A DNA stretch of 64,000 nucleotides, from the NCBI RefSeq assembly GCF_039545455.1, contig NZ_CP154467.1, positions 1,854,501 to 1,918,500 on the forward strand, written 5' to 3'. The notes under the pieces are model-generated. The model saw nothing but the letters and a program-made list of their open reading frames with translations. It was not told the DNA's origin and ran no database searches. Each line of letters starts with the position of its first letter. The stretch's first letter is position 1. Below, piece by piece: positions 47,174 through 57,109 of this stretch. Source of the stretch: Brucella sp. BE17 (GTDB lineage Bacteria > Pseudomonadota > Alphaproteobacteria > Rhizobiales > Rhizobiaceae). Position numbers and translations under genes: made by a program.

Positions 47174-49390
47174 CTATTGCGGCTGACGCAGGAGCCGTAG
47201 CGCGTTGATCGTGACCAAGACCGTTGCGCCCGTATCGGCCAGAATGGCTGGCCAGAGACCGGTAATGCCCAGCACTGTCGTCACCAGAAAGACCGCCTTG
47301 AGGCCAAGCGCAATCGTGATATTCTGGTGAATGTTGCGCATCGTACGTTTGGAGAGATCAACCATAGCCGCAACATCGCCGACACGGCCATGCAGGACCG
47401 CGGCATCGGCAGTTTCCAGCGCAACATCGGTGCCACCGCCCATAGCGATGCCGACATCCGCGGCAGCCAAGGCGGGAGCATCGTTGATGCCGTCACCAAC
47501 CTTGGCAACGATAGCGCCTTCCTTACGCAAGTCTCCGACGATACGCTGTTTGTCTTCCGGCAAGAGTTCGGCCCTAACCTCAATCCCAATGTCGCGACCA
47601 ACCGCTTCTGCTGTGCGGCTGTTATCGCCTGTCAGCATAAGTGTGCGGATGCCTGCATCGTTGAGGGTTTTAAGCCCGGCAATCGCATCGGCACGCGGCT
47701 CGTCACGCATGGCAATCGCTCCGGCAATCTTGCCATCCGCCACCAGTACCGAAACCGTCTTGCCCTCATCATTGCAAGCCGCAATAAGCTTAGCCAGATC
47801 GTCTGGAATGGCTGCGATTTCATCCGCCGCCTTGCGCGAACCCAGAAAAAGCTCTCGACCATCCGCCACGCCCGACACGCCCTTGCCGCCATGCGCCTTG
47901 CCGGCGGTAACCGGGGCTATTTTGAGGCCTTGTTTTTCTGCCGCGCCCACAATCGCCAAGGCCAGCGGATGGCTGGAACCCGCATCCAGCGAAGCTGCCA
48001 GACGCAACACATCATCTGACGACAGTGCTGATGGCAGCACATCTGTCACCGTCGGCTTGCCTTCGGTCAATGTGCCGGTTTTGTCAAAGCAGACCGCGCT
48101 CACTTTGCCGATGTTTTCCAGCACTGCGCCACCCTTCATCAGAAGTCCGCGCCGTGCGCCTGCCGAGAGTGACGCTGCAATGGCTGCCGGTGTCGAGATA
48201 ACCAGCGCACAGGGGCAACCGATCAGCAAAATGGCAAGCCCCTTGTAAACCCATTCGCCCCATGGAGCGCCCGCCACAAGCGGCGGTAGAATGGCAACCA
48301 GCGCGGCAACAACAACCACGCCCGGCGTATACCAGGTCGAAAAGCGATTGATGAAGCGTTCGGTCGGGGCTTTGGCTTCCTGCGCCTCTTCCACCAGCCG
48401 CACGACACGAGCGATGGTGTTGTCCTGGGCCTCCGCCGTGACTTTGACGCGCAACACACCATCGCCGTTGATCGTGCCTGCAAAGACATTTTCACCAACA
48501 CCCTTGCCCACCGGTGTGCTTTCACCAGTGACGGGTGCTTCATCAACAGCGCTTTCGCCGGAAATGATGTCGCCATCGGCAGGCATGCGATCACCCGGTC
48601 GCACGGAAATCACATCGCCGACCTTGAGTTCCTCGGCAGATACTTCCCGTGTCGTGCCATCGCTTTCGAGAAAAGCGGTTTTGGGTACCAAGGTCGTCAG
48701 CGACTGGATGCTGGCGCGCGCCCTCCCTGCGGCAACCCCTTCAAGCAGCTCACCGACGAGAAACAGGAAAACGACAGCGGCGGCTTCTTCGGTTGCTCCG
48801 ATGATAACGGCGCCAATGGCTGCAATCGTCATCAGCATTTCGATGGAAAACGGCGTTCCGTTGATCGCGGCCACATAGGCGCGTCTGGCAATCGGAACCA
48901 GACCGACCAGCATGGCGGCGGTAAAGGCCCAGAGCGCTACAGGCGGATAAAGATGGCCTATGACATAGGCCAAAACCAAAGCACCGCCACAGGCGAGCAT
49001 CATCTGTCCCTTGCCGCTCTGCCACCAGCGCTTGATCTCAACAGGAGAGGCATGTTTTGCGGATTTGTCCGTCGCAGCCTCGACATTTGCCTTATAGCCT
49101 AATGCGCTCACCCTGGCGGCGATTTCATCGCGCTGTGCTGAACCATCGTGATTGACGGTCATAGCGCCATTGGTGACCGAAACTGAAACATCTTCTACGC
49201 CCGAAACCCTGCGCACCGCTGTATCGATTTTGGTTGCGCAGGAAGCGCAATCCATTCCCTCGACGCGGAAACGGAAACTGTTTTTCGAGGCCGCGATTTC
49301 CTTTTCCTGAGCATGTCCGTGATCATGATCATGCCCCGCATGTTCATGACTATGCTCTTCATGGTCGTGTGCGCGATCTGTGTGGCTCAT
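47174..49390 (-). CDS. zntA: Zn/Cd/Pb-exporting P1B-type ATPase
   Basis: A 738-residue heavy-metal pump. The first about 30 residues are His/Asp/Glu-rich (HDHEEHSHEHAGHDHDHGHAQ). An HMA domain with GMDCASCATKI follows. The transmembrane metal site is the CPC of LLIGCPCALVIS. The catalytic Asp is in CFDKTGTLTEGKPT, and hinge motifs are GDGINDAPALAAADVGIAMG. CPC with this MerR partner favours Zn, Cd and Pb export. Copper export is less likely. It is divergent from merR and controlled by the shared operator. Confidence 0.93.
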   Translation of the reverse strand: MSHTDRAHDHEEHSHEHAGHDHDHGHAQEKEIAASKNSFRFRVEGMDCASCATKIDTAVRRVSGVEDVSVSVTNGAMTVNHDGSAQRDEIAARVSALGYKANVEAATDKSAKHASPVEIKRWWQSGKGQMMLACGGALVLAYVIGHLYPPVALWAFTAAMLVGLVPIARRAYVAAINGTPFSIEMLMTIAAIGAVIIGATEEAAAVVFLFLVGELLEGVAAGRARASIQSLTTLVPKTAFLESDGTTREVSAEELKVGDVISVRPGDRMPADGDIISGESAVDEAPVTGESTPVGKGVGENVFAGTINGDGVLRVKVTAEAQDNTIARVVRLVEEAQEAKAPTERFINRFSTWYTPGVVVVAALVAILPPLVAGAPWGEWVYKGLAILLIGCPCALVISTPAAIAASLSAGARRGLLMKGGAVLENIGKVSAVCFDKTGTLTEGKPTVTDVLPSALSSDDVLRLAASLDAGSSHPLALAIVGAAEKQGLKIAPVTAGKAHGGKGVSGVADGRELFLGSRKAADEIAAIPDDLAKLIAACNDEGKTVSVLVADGKIAGAIAMRDEPRADAIAGLKTLNDAGIRTLMLTGDNSRTAEAVGRDIGIEVRAELLPEDKQRIVGDLRKEGAIVAKVGDGINDAPALAAADVGIAMGGGTDVALETADAAVLHGRVGDVAAMVDLSKRTMRNIHQNITIALGLKAVFLVTTVLGITGLWPAILADTGATVLVTINALRLLRQPQ

Positions 49391-49432
49391 TTTCTCACTC
49401 TTGAAGATTGCATCTTGAAGTACCTTGAGAAA

Positions 49433-49463
49433 GGTCTACATCCTCTAGTGACTAGAGGAGCAA
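49433..49463 (-). promoter_or_regulatory. MerR-type operator-promoter of zntA
   Basis: On the minus strand the -35 is TTGCTC (49458-49463) and the -10 is TAGACC (49433-49438), separated by the 19 bases typical of MerR-controlled promoters. Between them lies a perfect dyad, CCTCTAGT-G-ACTAGAGG (49442-49458). This geometry is the usual one for ZntR/CadR activation, where the protein distorts overlong spacer DNA. Confidence 0.8.
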
Positions 49464-49470
49464 GAGAAAA

Positions 49471-49896
49471 ATGCAGATGAATATTGCAATTGGCGAAGCT
49501 TCGAAAACCAGTGGGGTTAAAGTACCGACGATCCGCTATTACGAGCAGATCGGGCTTCTGCCCGCCCCACCCCGCACTGAAGGCAATCGCCGCCTTTATG
49601 ACAAAAGCGATATCCAGCGGCTTTTATTTATTCGTCATGCCCGTGATCTCGGCTTTGACGTGGAAGCAATACGCACATTGCTTGGTCTGCAGGATAATCC
49701 CGATCAATCCTGTGCCGCTGCCGACGCCATTGCACGCGCGAGGCTTGCCGATGTCGAACAGCGCATCGCCAAGCTTTTATCCTTGAAAACTGAATTGCAA
49801 CGCATGGTGGACTGCACGGCGCATGGGCGGATCGATCAATGCCGGGTAATCGAGATTTTGGGCAATCATGAGGAATGCTTGCACGAGCAGCATTGA
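49471..49896 (+). CDS. MerR-family metal-responsive regulator (ZntR/CadR-like)
   Basis: A 141-residue MerR protein. The helix-turn-helix and wing are NIAIGEASKTSGVKVPTIRYYE and LPAPPRTEGNRRLY. A dimer helix runs to about residue 112. Candidate metal ligands are Cys81 (DQSCAAAD), Cys115 (MVDCTAHG), Cys124 (IDQCRVIE) and Cys136 near the end. The pattern matches ZntR, CadR and PbrR, which bind Zn, Cd or Pb. It is divergent from zntA, and its own RNA would start in the shared 80-bp region. Confidence 0.9.
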   Translation: MQMNIAIGEASKTSGVKVPTIRYYEQIGLLPAPPRTEGNRRLYDKSDIQRLLFIRHARDLGFDVEAIRTLLGLQDNPDQSCAAADAIARARLADVEQRIAKLLSLKTELQRMVDCTAHGRIDQCRVIEILGNHEECLHEQH

Positions 49897-49903
49897 TGAG
49901 AAT

Positions 49904-50755
49904 TCATTGTACTTTTCCAAAGCGGGTGGCGGAAATTTTCAGCGTCCCGATTCGTGTGCCGATCCGCGCGACGACCGGCGCGTAAATACCGGAATTGCCA
50001 AGTGCAGCAAAAGAAACGCTGATGCGGCTGCGGTTTGCCAGATAATCGATCGATTTCTTGCCCTTCTGATAGCCGGAAACGGGAACGAATTTAGCCGAGC
50101 AAATCACCGTTTCGCCGGTAAAGCCATCAGTTGTAAAAGATTCCGTTCCATTGAAGGATAACCTGATCTGGGCACGCGTTTGCCCGTCGTAAACGTTGAT
50201 AGAGCGGTTGCACACAGAAAGCGGGTCGCTGGCCGGTATCATAAGGGCGCTCAACGGGTCGCTGACATTAAGGAGGTCTTGGGGGGAGATTTCCACCCAT
50301 GGATCGCGTTTCTTGACTGGCGGTTGATTATCCGAAGAAACGACATTGCCATTGGAAAAGCGGATCGTGGTGCGTTTGTTCTTGCGGCCATGTTTGTAAT
50401 CGAGATCAAAACTACCGGAGACGACCTTACCTTTCGCCGCCGTGCCCGTAACCCGCACCACGCCGTTGGTATCGTCGAAGACCCGGGCAAGCCCAGAGGT
50501 GAGAAAGCGCCCGTTCAGATTGTATTTTGGGCCACTGACCGCCGTCTCGATAGCAGACCGCGCAATCGACAGACCAAAAATCGAAATATCGTATTCGGTC
50601 CTATAAAGATCTTTTGCCGTCGCCGTAGCAATCGGGAAAGCCCCGAGCGCGAAAACAGTCGAAAAAGCTATTGTCACAAAAGCGAGAGCAATAAGGCGCG
50701 CCGTCCCTGCACACCGTACCCAAATAGGGCTCGTACCCAGCGGCGGTTCGATCAT
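49904..50755 (-). CDS. DUF3108 family secreted protein
   Basis: A 283-residue exported protein. The N-terminal membrane or signal segment is at about 20-45 (LALAFVTIAFSTVFAL region). The rest is beta-rich and matches the DUF3108 pattern: LYRTEYDISIFGLSIARSAI near 55, a strand with GKVVSGSFDLDYKHGRK, then an SPQDLLNVSDPLSALM block, and IYAPVVARIGTRIGTLKIS near the end. The family is lipoprotein-like or periplasmic and its function is unknown. It converges with merR. Confidence 0.85.
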   Translation of the reverse strand: MIEPPLGTSPIWVRCAGTARLIALAFVTIAFSTVFALGAFPIATATAKDLYRTEYDISIFGLSIARSAIETAVSGPKYNLNGRFLTSGLARVFDDTNGVVRVTGTAAKGKVVSGSFDLDYKHGRKNKRTTIRFSNGNVVSSDNQPPVKKRDPWVEISPQDLLNVSDPLSALMIPASDPLSVCNRSINVYDGQTRAQIRLSFNGTESFTTDGFTGETVICSAKFVPVSGYQKGKKSIDYLANRSRISVSFAALGNSGIYAPVVARIGTRIGTLKISATRFGKVQ

Positions 50756-50971
50756 GCGCGGCGTTCCTTTCTGCTTCCCACCCGAAAATATCGGGATCGC
50801 ATAGTTTTCAACCCTATTGAGCTGCCAAAAAGTTGCTTTCGATTCCTTGATACAATAACTGTGCAGCAGGCAAAACCGGCGAAGTTATGATCGCATGCCC
50901 TTCGTGAGACTGGCAGATGCCGCAAAACCGCATTTTTGGCGCGTCCATTGCCGCCTATGACGGAATCTATC

Positions 50972-51000
50972 TTGACGGCGTGCGCTCCTGTCACTATAGA
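50972..51000 (+). promoter_or_regulatory. strong sigma-70 promoter of rpmB (in 369-bp gap 50756-51124)
   Basis: TTGACG (50972-50977), a 17-base spacer and TATAGA (50995-51000). The expected start near 51007 gives an rpmB leader of about 118 bases. Bases 50756-50971 show no supported gene. An antisense frame at 50752-51228 is rejected. Confidence 0.65.
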
Positions 51001-51025
51001 AACGCGACTTTCCCGATAGGCCGCC

Positions 51026-51082
51026 TGTCCGAGATCGCGCGCCAGCAGCACATGTGCTGCTTTGATTGCTTGAGTTCGGACA
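51026..51082 (+). ncRNA. structured 5' leader of rpmB
   Basis: Outer stem TGTCCGA (51026-51032) with TCGGACA (51076-51082), seven base pairs. Inside it lies the perfect 18-base palindrome AGCAGCACATGTGCTGCT (51044-51061). This nested element is in the predicted untranslated leader of L28 and may be a regulatory RNA. I know no named Rfam family that it clearly matches. Confidence 0.45.
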
Positions 51083-51124
51083 ATTAGGTCAGGGCCTGAA
51101 AACGAAATTAAAGGTGAGACCAAA

Positions 51125-51421
51125 ATGTCCCGCGCTTGTGAATTGACCGGCAAGTCGGTCCAGTACGGCAACAATGTCAGCCACGCGAACAACAAGACGC
51201 GTCGCCGCTTTTTGCCGAACCTCTGCAACGTGACGCTGATGTCCGAAGCCCTCGGCCAGAGCTATCGTCTGCGTGTTTCCGCCAACGCCTTGCGTTCGGT
51301 CGAGCATCGCGGCGGTCTGGATGCGTTCCTCGTCAAGTCCGACGACAAGGAATTGTCACAGCGCGCCCGTCTTCTGAAGCGTCAGATCGCCAAGAAGCAG
51401 GCTGAAGCTGCTGCTGCATAA
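51125..51421 (+). CDS. rpmB: 50S ribosomal protein L28
   Basis: A 98-residue L28. It opens with [22 protein letters not shown] and has [15 protein letters not shown], then [21 protein letters not shown]. Cysteines at 5 and 36 are those often seen in the zinc-free alphaproteobacterial version. The C-terminal Lys/Ala-rich tail ([14 protein letters not shown]) is normal for the group. A strong promoter and structured leader precede it, and a terminator follows. Confidence 0.96.
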   Translation: MSRACELTGKSVQYGNNVSHANNKTRRRFLPNLCNVTLMSEALGQSYRLRVSANALRSVEHRGGLDAFLVKSDDKELSQRARLLKRQIAKKQAEAAAA

Positions 51422-51450
51422 GCAACCGGCCTCGAAAATTTGACAAAAAA

Positions 51451-51474
51451 GGTCGGCACGTGTCGGCCTTTTTT
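51451..51474 (+). terminator. intrinsic terminator of rpmB
   Basis: GGTCGGCAC-GTGTCGGCC pairs over nine positions with two G-T wobbles, followed by six T. It is 30 bp after the rpmB stop codon. Confidence 0.8.
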
Positions 51475-51501
51475 GCTGGTTCCATACCCCAGGATAAAAA
51501 A

Positions 51502-52152
51502 ATGCCTCTTGAGACACCCGCTTTTTCACGCCTTTTGCCAGCCATTGCAGCCATGTGTGCGGCAGTTGCCGCGTCAAATATATTGGTTCAGTATCCGTTC
51601 GAGCATTTTGGCCTTGGCGAATTACTGACCTATGGTGCCTTCACCTATCCAGTCGCCTTCCTCGTCAACGATCTGACAAACCGCCGTTTTGGCCCTCACG
51701 CCGCACGCAGGGTCGTCTATGCTGGCTTTATCCTTGGCGTCATCATGTCGATCTGGCTGGCAAGCCCGCGCATTGCCATCGCATCGGGCAGCGCATTTTT
51801 GATCGCGCAACTGATGGATATTACGGTTTTCGACAAATTACGCCGCAAGACATGGTGGAAAGCACCATTTGCAGCCGCCATGTTTGGCTCCGTGGTCGAT
51901 ACGGTACTGTTTTTCTCCATCGCTTTCGCCGCTCAGTTCGCATGGCTCGACAGGATCACTGGACTGCCAGATTCTTCGCTGACAGAATCTGCGGCCTTCC
52001 TTGGCCTTGGCATGCCGCTATGGGCGTCACTGGCCTTTGGTGATTTCTTCGTGAAAGTCGTTATGGGAACGTTGATGCTCATTCCCTATGGCGCGATTCT
52101 GGCGATCTTTGCGCCGACGCTCTATGCGCCAGACCGCCAATCCACTCGATAA
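51502..52152 (+). CDS. VUT family queuosine-precursor transporter (YhhQ-like)
   Basis: A 216-residue membrane protein with about six helices. The VUT/YhhQ core shows LLTYGAFTYPVAFLVNDLTNRRFG, cited as the PVAFLVNDLTNRRFG block, and later AFLIAQLMDITVFDKLR. A C-terminal helix ends in MLIPYGAILAIFAP. The Asn-Asp-Leu signature suggests import of preQ0 or preQ1 for queuosine. The ATG at 51502 has an AGGA site eight bases upstream. An earlier ATG at 51460 is unlikely. Confidence 0.85.
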   Translation: MPLETPAFSRLLPAIAAMCAAVAASNILVQYPFEHFGLGELLTYGAFTYPVAFLVNDLTNRRFGPHAARRVVYAGFILGVIMSIWLASPRIAIASGSAFLIAQLMDITVFDKLRRKTWWKAPFAAAMFGSVVDTVLFFSIAFAAQFAWLDRITGLPDSSLTESAAFLGLGMPLWASLAFGDFFVKVVMGTLMLIPYGAILAIFAPTLYAPDRQSTR

Positions 52153-52155
52153 AGT

Positions 52156-54072
52156 TTAGCGTCCGCCTGCACGACGTCTGCCGCGCCCAGCGGATGCGCC
52201 AGAACCTTGCTCTTCAAAAAGCGAAGCAAGCTGCTCTGTCATGGCGCCCGCGAGTTCCTCGGCATCGACAATGGTCACGGCACGCTGGTAATAGCGCGTC
52301 ACGTCATGGCCGATACCAATGGCGATCAGTTCCACAGGTGAGCGGATTTCGATCTCTTCTATGACAGCCCGCAAATGCCGCTCCAGATAGTTGCCCGGAT
52401 TGACCGAAAGTGTCGAATCATCGACCGGCGCACCGTCTGAAATCATCATCAATATCTTGCGCTGTTCAGGTCGGCCGAGCAGACGCTGATGCGCCCAGAT
52501 CAGCGCTTCACCGTCAATATTCTCTTTCAGCAACCCTTCGCGCATCATCAGGCCAAGATTGCGCCGCGCACGGCGCCAGGGTGCATCCGCGCTCTTGTAG
52601 ATGATATGGCGCAGATCGTTGAGACGGCCCGGATTGGCAGGTTTTCCGCGTGAAAGCCATGCCTCACGCGACTGGCCGCCCTTCCATGCCTTGGTGGTAA
52701 AGCCCAAAATTTCGACCTTCACGCCGCAGCGCTCCAGCGTGCGTGCAAGAATATCGGCACAGGTCGCGGCAACCGTGATCGGACGTCCGCGCATGGAGCC
52801 GGAATTATCCAGTACCAGCGTCACCACCGTATCGCGAAAATCAGTGTCGCGCTCCATCTTGTAAGAAAGCGGCTGTGTCGGGTCGGTCACGACGCGCATC
52901 AGGCGTGCCGTATCGAGATAACCCTCTTCGAGATCGAAATCCCAGGAGCGGTTCTGCTGCGCCATCAGGCGGCGCTGCAGGCGATTGGCAAGCCGCCCAA
53001 CCACACCCTGCAGATTGGCAAGCTGCTTATCGAGGAATGCGCGCAAACGCTCAAGTTCGGCCTCATCGCAGAGATCGACCGCTTCGACTTCCTCATCGAA
53101 TTCGCGGGTGAAGACTTTGTAATCGACATGCTCGGCGAAATTGGCGAAAGGCTGATTGGGACGCCGCGTATCGCCCGGCGTTTCCGCGTCGATATCTTCG
53201 CTGTCGTCCATGTCATCCGCAGAGGCGTCAGCGGCTTCCATTTCGCCCTGTTCGCCCTCGTCGCTTGAATCATCGGATTCATCGCTTTCCGCGGAATCAG
53301 AACCTTCCTCAGTCTCGTCACCACCCTCTTCGTTTTCATCAGAATCGGGCGTCTGTTCCTCATTCTGCTCCTGCTCGTCGCCCGGCTCTTCCTGCCCGAG
53401 CTCTTCCGCCATATCCATGGAAGCAAGCATATCGCGAACCGTGCGTGCAAAAGCCTGCTGATCACCGAGATTGTCGCTCAACCGATCTAGATCAGAGCCG
53501 GCTTTTTCCTCGATCCAATCACGCCACAGATCAAGCACCGCTCCAGCCTCGGGTGGTGCCTTACGTCCGGTCAGTTTTTCACGCAAAAGAAGCGATACCG
53601 CTTCTTCAAGCGGCGCATCGTCCTTCTCGGTCGCTGTCGCAAAACTGGATCGGGCATATTTATCCGCAAGCATGGATGCCAGATTATCGGCAACGCCGCG
53701 CATGGCACGTGCGCCAATCGCTTCCACGCGTGCCTGCTCGACCGCGTCGAAGATGGCACGGGCCTGCTTTCCTTCGGGTGCAAGCGTCACGTGAATGCGC
53801 GGATTGTGTTCGGCCTGTCGAAGCGCCATGGAATCGCTCAGGCCCCGCGTCACCGCTACATCGTGCAATGTGGGGCGCTTGGGCAGATCAGGAAGTCGGG
53901 CGCGGTTGGCGGTCAGTGCCGGGCGATCATTGCTGAATGCCACTTCCAGCTCATTCTCACCGGAAATCGCTCGCATGCAAGCCGTCAGCGCTCGCTTGAA
54001 CGGCTCGGAATCAACCGGTCCCGTTTTACGCTCACGCGAATTATCGCCCATTCCTGACATTTGGCCCGACAT
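52156..54072 (-). CDS. cobT: cobaltochelatase subunit CobT
   Basis: A 638-residue chelatase partner. The N-terminal part has a conserved core ([22 protein letters not shown]). A very acidic stretch from about 225 to 300 ([12 protein letters not shown] and on) follows. The C-terminal VWA domain has the metal motif [19 protein letters not shown] with DxSxS, and a late [16 protein letters not shown]. CobT and CobS drive Co insertion by CobN into hydrogenobyrinate a,c-diamide in aerobic cobalamin synthesis. CobN is not in the window. It lies 166 bp after cobS and converges with the VUT gene. Confidence 0.95.
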   Translation of the reverse strand: MSGQMSGMGDNSRERKTGPVDSEPFKRALTACMRAISGENELEVAFSNDRPALTANRARLPDLPKRPTLHDVAVTRGLSDSMALRQAEHNPRIHVTLAPEGKQARAIFDAVEQARVEAIGARAMRGVADNLASMLADKYARSSFATATEKDDAPLEEAVSLLLREKLTGRKAPPEAGAVLDLWRDWIEEKAGSDLDRLSDNLGDQQAFARTVRDMLASMDMAEELGQEEPGDEQEQNEEQTPDSDENEEGGDETEEGSDSAESDESDDSSDEGEQGEMEAADASADDMDDSEDIDAETPGDTRRPNQPFANFAEHVDYKVFTREFDEEVEAVDLCDEAELERLRAFLDKQLANLQGVVGRLANRLQRRLMAQQNRSWDFDLEEGYLDTARLMRVVTDPTQPLSYKMERDTDFRDTVVTLVLDNSGSMRGRPITVAATCADILARTLERCGVKVEILGFTTKAWKGGQSREAWLSRGKPANPGRLNDLRHIIYKSADAPWRRARRNLGLMMREGLLKENIDGEALIWAHQRLLGRPEQRKILMMISDGAPVDDSTLSVNPGNYLERHLRAVIEEIEIRSPVELIAIGIGHDVTRYYQRAVTIVDAEELAGAMTEQLASLFEEQGSGASAGRGRRRAGGR

Positions 54073-54138
54073 ATGCTCAATCCTGCATCAACATTTCATC
54101 GCCTGCCACCTTGCTTACAGTGGCAGGCACACGGCCTA

Positions 54139-54238
54139 GCGCATCGGCCTAAAAATCGGTTACGATTTTTTGGAAAGCACGATGCGTAGATTCAATACAT
54201 AGAGCGTCCTTTATGCGTCCGAAAGAACGCAAGGCGCT

Positions 54239-54241
<3 letters not shown>
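54139..54241. repeat. two-hairpin intergenic repeat, family 2
   Basis: 103 bp. First hairpin: GCATCG (54141-54146) with CGATGC (54180-54185), enclosing AAAAATCG-GTTA-CGATTTTT. Second hairpin: TAGAGCG (54200-54206) with CGCTCTA (54235-54241), enclosing TGCGT and ACGCA. Its last three bases form the cobS stop codon. The sequence differs from family 1 except for the CGCTCTA end. Confidence 0.8.
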
Positions 54242-55249
<1,008 letters not shown>

Positions 55250-55401
55250 TCATCCCGCCGCAACATTCATATATGAGAGGCATTGTTCTCCGGCAAGCCG
55301 GACGATGCCCCTTCCGTCATTCGTTGCGGGCATCCGTGCTTGAAACCGCGCGGACAAGGCACGGCAGAAGAATGTCCGTCAAAGCTACACCGCTTTTGTT
55401 T

Positions 55402-55450
55402 ACGCGTATCTTTTTCCGAAAACCGTTTCACACTTTTCGGGATGCGCTCT
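55402..55450. repeat. half copy of intergenic repeat family 1, copy C
   Basis: Only the right hairpin: GCGTATC, then CCGAAAA, and TTTTCGG with GATGCGC, ending GCGCTCT at 55450. It sits between the J-domain gene and cobS, 12 bp from the J-domain stop codon. The rest of the gap 55232-55462 has no gene. Confidence 0.7.
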
Positions 55451-55462
55451 CGCAATCAGGTT

Positions 55463-56092
55463 TTAGCAAAACCCTGCCTGCTTGAGCAATTGATACGCCT
55501 GAATGACATCGCGAAATCTCTCTTCAGAGGCGCGATCACCGCCATTCGCATCAGGATGGTGTTGCTTTACAAGCTCTTTATAACGCGCCTTGATTTTATC
55601 GCTAGTCGAATTTGGCTCAAGACCAAGGGTGGCCAGCGCTTTTATCTCCAGTGTGCGCGGCTTGCGCTGCGCCTTCTGGTTCGGGACCTGCGCCTTGGCT
55701 TCATTGATCACATTGAATGGATCACGGATGCGGTTGTGATAGGCCGCCGATCCTGAACGCATTTTGGCCATATCCGGCGAAGTCCGCGCTTTGGCCGTAG
55801 AGTTGTTCGTTGTGGACCACGTCGGACGATGCCCGGTGATGGCATCCTTCTGGAACTTGGCGATATCGCCATCTTCCAGGCCTGAGAAATAATTGAAACT
55901 CTTGTTATATTCGCGCACGTGGTCGATGCAGAAGTGGAAATATTCACCCTCGCGCATACGTCCAACCGGTGCCTTGTGTGTGCCCGGCTTTTCACAACCA
56001 TCCCACTGGCAAATCTGGGCGCTGGATTTCGCCTGCGCCTTCTTCTTGGTCGGGATACGGATACTGTCGAAAAATTTTGAGTTCGTTGTCAT
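55463..56092 (-). CDS. J-domain protein with Cys/His-rich N-terminus
   Basis: A 209-residue protein. The N-terminal half has a C-x4-C, His39 and C-x2-H pattern (Cys28, Cys33, His39, Cys55, His58) that could bind zinc. A basic linker follows. A C-terminal J domain (about 145-209) has LATLGLEPNSTSDKIKARYK and the HPD motif in VKQHHPDANGGDR, with the final helix RFRDVIQAYQLLKQ. It probably stimulates a DnaK partner, perhaps for CobS or CobT assembly, since the order bolA, J protein, cobS, cobT recurs in the group. Confidence 0.88.
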   Translation of the reverse strand: MTTNSKFFDSIRIPTKKKAQAKSSAQICQWDGCEKPGTHKAPVGRMREGEYFHFCIDHVREYNKSFNYFSGLEDGDIAKFQKDAITGHRPTWSTTNNSTAKARTSPDMAKMRSGSAAYHNRIRDPFNVINEAKAQVPNQKAQRKPRTLEIKALATLGLEPNSTSDKIKARYKELVKQHHPDANGGDRASEERFRDVIQAYQLLKQAGFC

Positions 56093-56278
56093 CGAATCGG
56101 ATTATGCGAATTTAAGAGTGACGAAACAAGAATTGACATTTCGCTCCGACCGGCTACTGGCTGGTGTTCAGGGCGAATTTTCGAAGCAAAATGTTTCCTG
56201 TGCGGATTTGCCCCACCGATCGCTGCCGGAGCGGCATCTATATGAGGCTCAGCACCTATATGGGGAGAATCGACCCGG

Positions 56279-56593
56279 ATGTCCATTCAAAACAGCAAAC
56301 AAAGCGCTATGGAAGCAAAGCTAACTGAAGCGTTTTCTCCTGAACAACTTGAAATCATTAATGAAAGCCACCTTCACGCCGGTCATCATCATAATGATCG
56401 CGGCCATGATGAAGTCTATGACGGCACCGGTGAGACGCATTTTCGCGTCCGCATCTTGGCACAAGCCTTTGCCGATATGAGCCGTGTCGCACGCCATCGC
56501 GCCATCAATGAGGTTCTCAGCCACGAGCTTGCAACCGGCGTGCACGCGCTTGCGCTGGAGCCATCCGCACCGCAAGAACCCACGCGCCGCTGA
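56279..56593 (+). CDS. bolA: BolA family protein
   Basis: A 104-residue protein with a His-rich N-terminal loop (SHLHAGHHHNDRGHDEVY) and the BolA core: ETHFRVRILAQAFADMSRVARHRAIN with the helix-turn-helix-like part, ending VHALALEPSA. The His near FRV and a loop Cys or His bind an iron-sulfur cluster with monothiol glutaredoxins. Alphaproteobacterial members have roles in stress and cell shape. It is divergent from the J-domain gene and converges with the ClbS-like gene. Confidence 0.92.
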   Translation: MSIQNSKQSAMEAKLTEAFSPEQLEIINESHLHAGHHHNDRGHDEVYDGTGETHFRVRILAQAFADMSRVARHRAINEVLSHELATGVHALALEPSAPQEPTRR

Positions 56594-57106
56594 TTATGCC
56601 TCGCGCAGCGCCTTTTGCCACTTGCGCAAGCGTGCCCGTGCATTGGCATAGGGCGAGGATGTATTGAACTGGATCATGCGGCCCAGCGTATATTTCTTAT
56701 ACCAGGGCGCCCCGTAAAGCACCTCGTCACTCGATGATTCGATCAGCCGGACAAGATCTGATTTCGCCTGATCGAAACGCGCAAGGAGCGCTTCGAAACT
56801 CAATTCGGCATAATCCTCATAGAATTTTCCCGCGAGCTTGCCGAGTTCGTTCCACTGAAAGCCGGTTTCCGGGAAATCGACTGGCAGGCCCTGATCGCTT
56901 CGTCGACACCATTTTAGCACCAGTTCGTTCCAGCCGACCAGATAGGCGACGAGGTCATGCACACTCATCAAGGTGCCTTGCGCATGCCCTTCCATGGTGC
57001 TCAAAGCGGCCTGTTCAAGCGTGACCTTTTTCAAATCACGTACAAGGGTGTCGTAATTCTTTTGGATCGCTGCCAGTAATTCGAGCTTGCTCGTCGGTAC
57101 AGCCAT
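56594..57106 (-). CDS. ClbS/DfsB family four-helix bundle protein
   Basis: A 170-residue alpha-helical protein. It follows the ClbS/DfsB (DUF1706) pattern: an N-terminal helix LLAAIQKNYDTLVRDLKKV, then SVHDLVAYLVGWNELVLKW with the metal-ligand His, FQWNELGKLAGKFYEDY, and the C-terminal MIQFNTSSPYANARARLRKW. ClbS hydrolyses or traps colibactin in E. coli, and DfsB is a homologue. No genotoxin cluster is seen here, so the role is probably another detoxification. Confidence 0.85.
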   Translation of the reverse strand: MAVPTSKLELLAAIQKNYDTLVRDLKKVTLEQAALSTMEGHAQGTLMSVHDLVAYLVGWNELVLKWCRRSDQGLPVDFPETGFQWNELGKLAGKFYEDYAELSFEALLARFDQAKSDLVRLIESSSDEVLYGAPWYKKYTLGRMIQFNTSSPYANARARLRKWQKALREA

Positions 57107-57109
57107 AAC

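Noticed and set aside
50752..51228. 158-codon minus-strand open frame across the rpmB leader and start
   Set aside because: It is antisense to rpmB, has an unlike composition, and a good rpmB promoter lies inside it.
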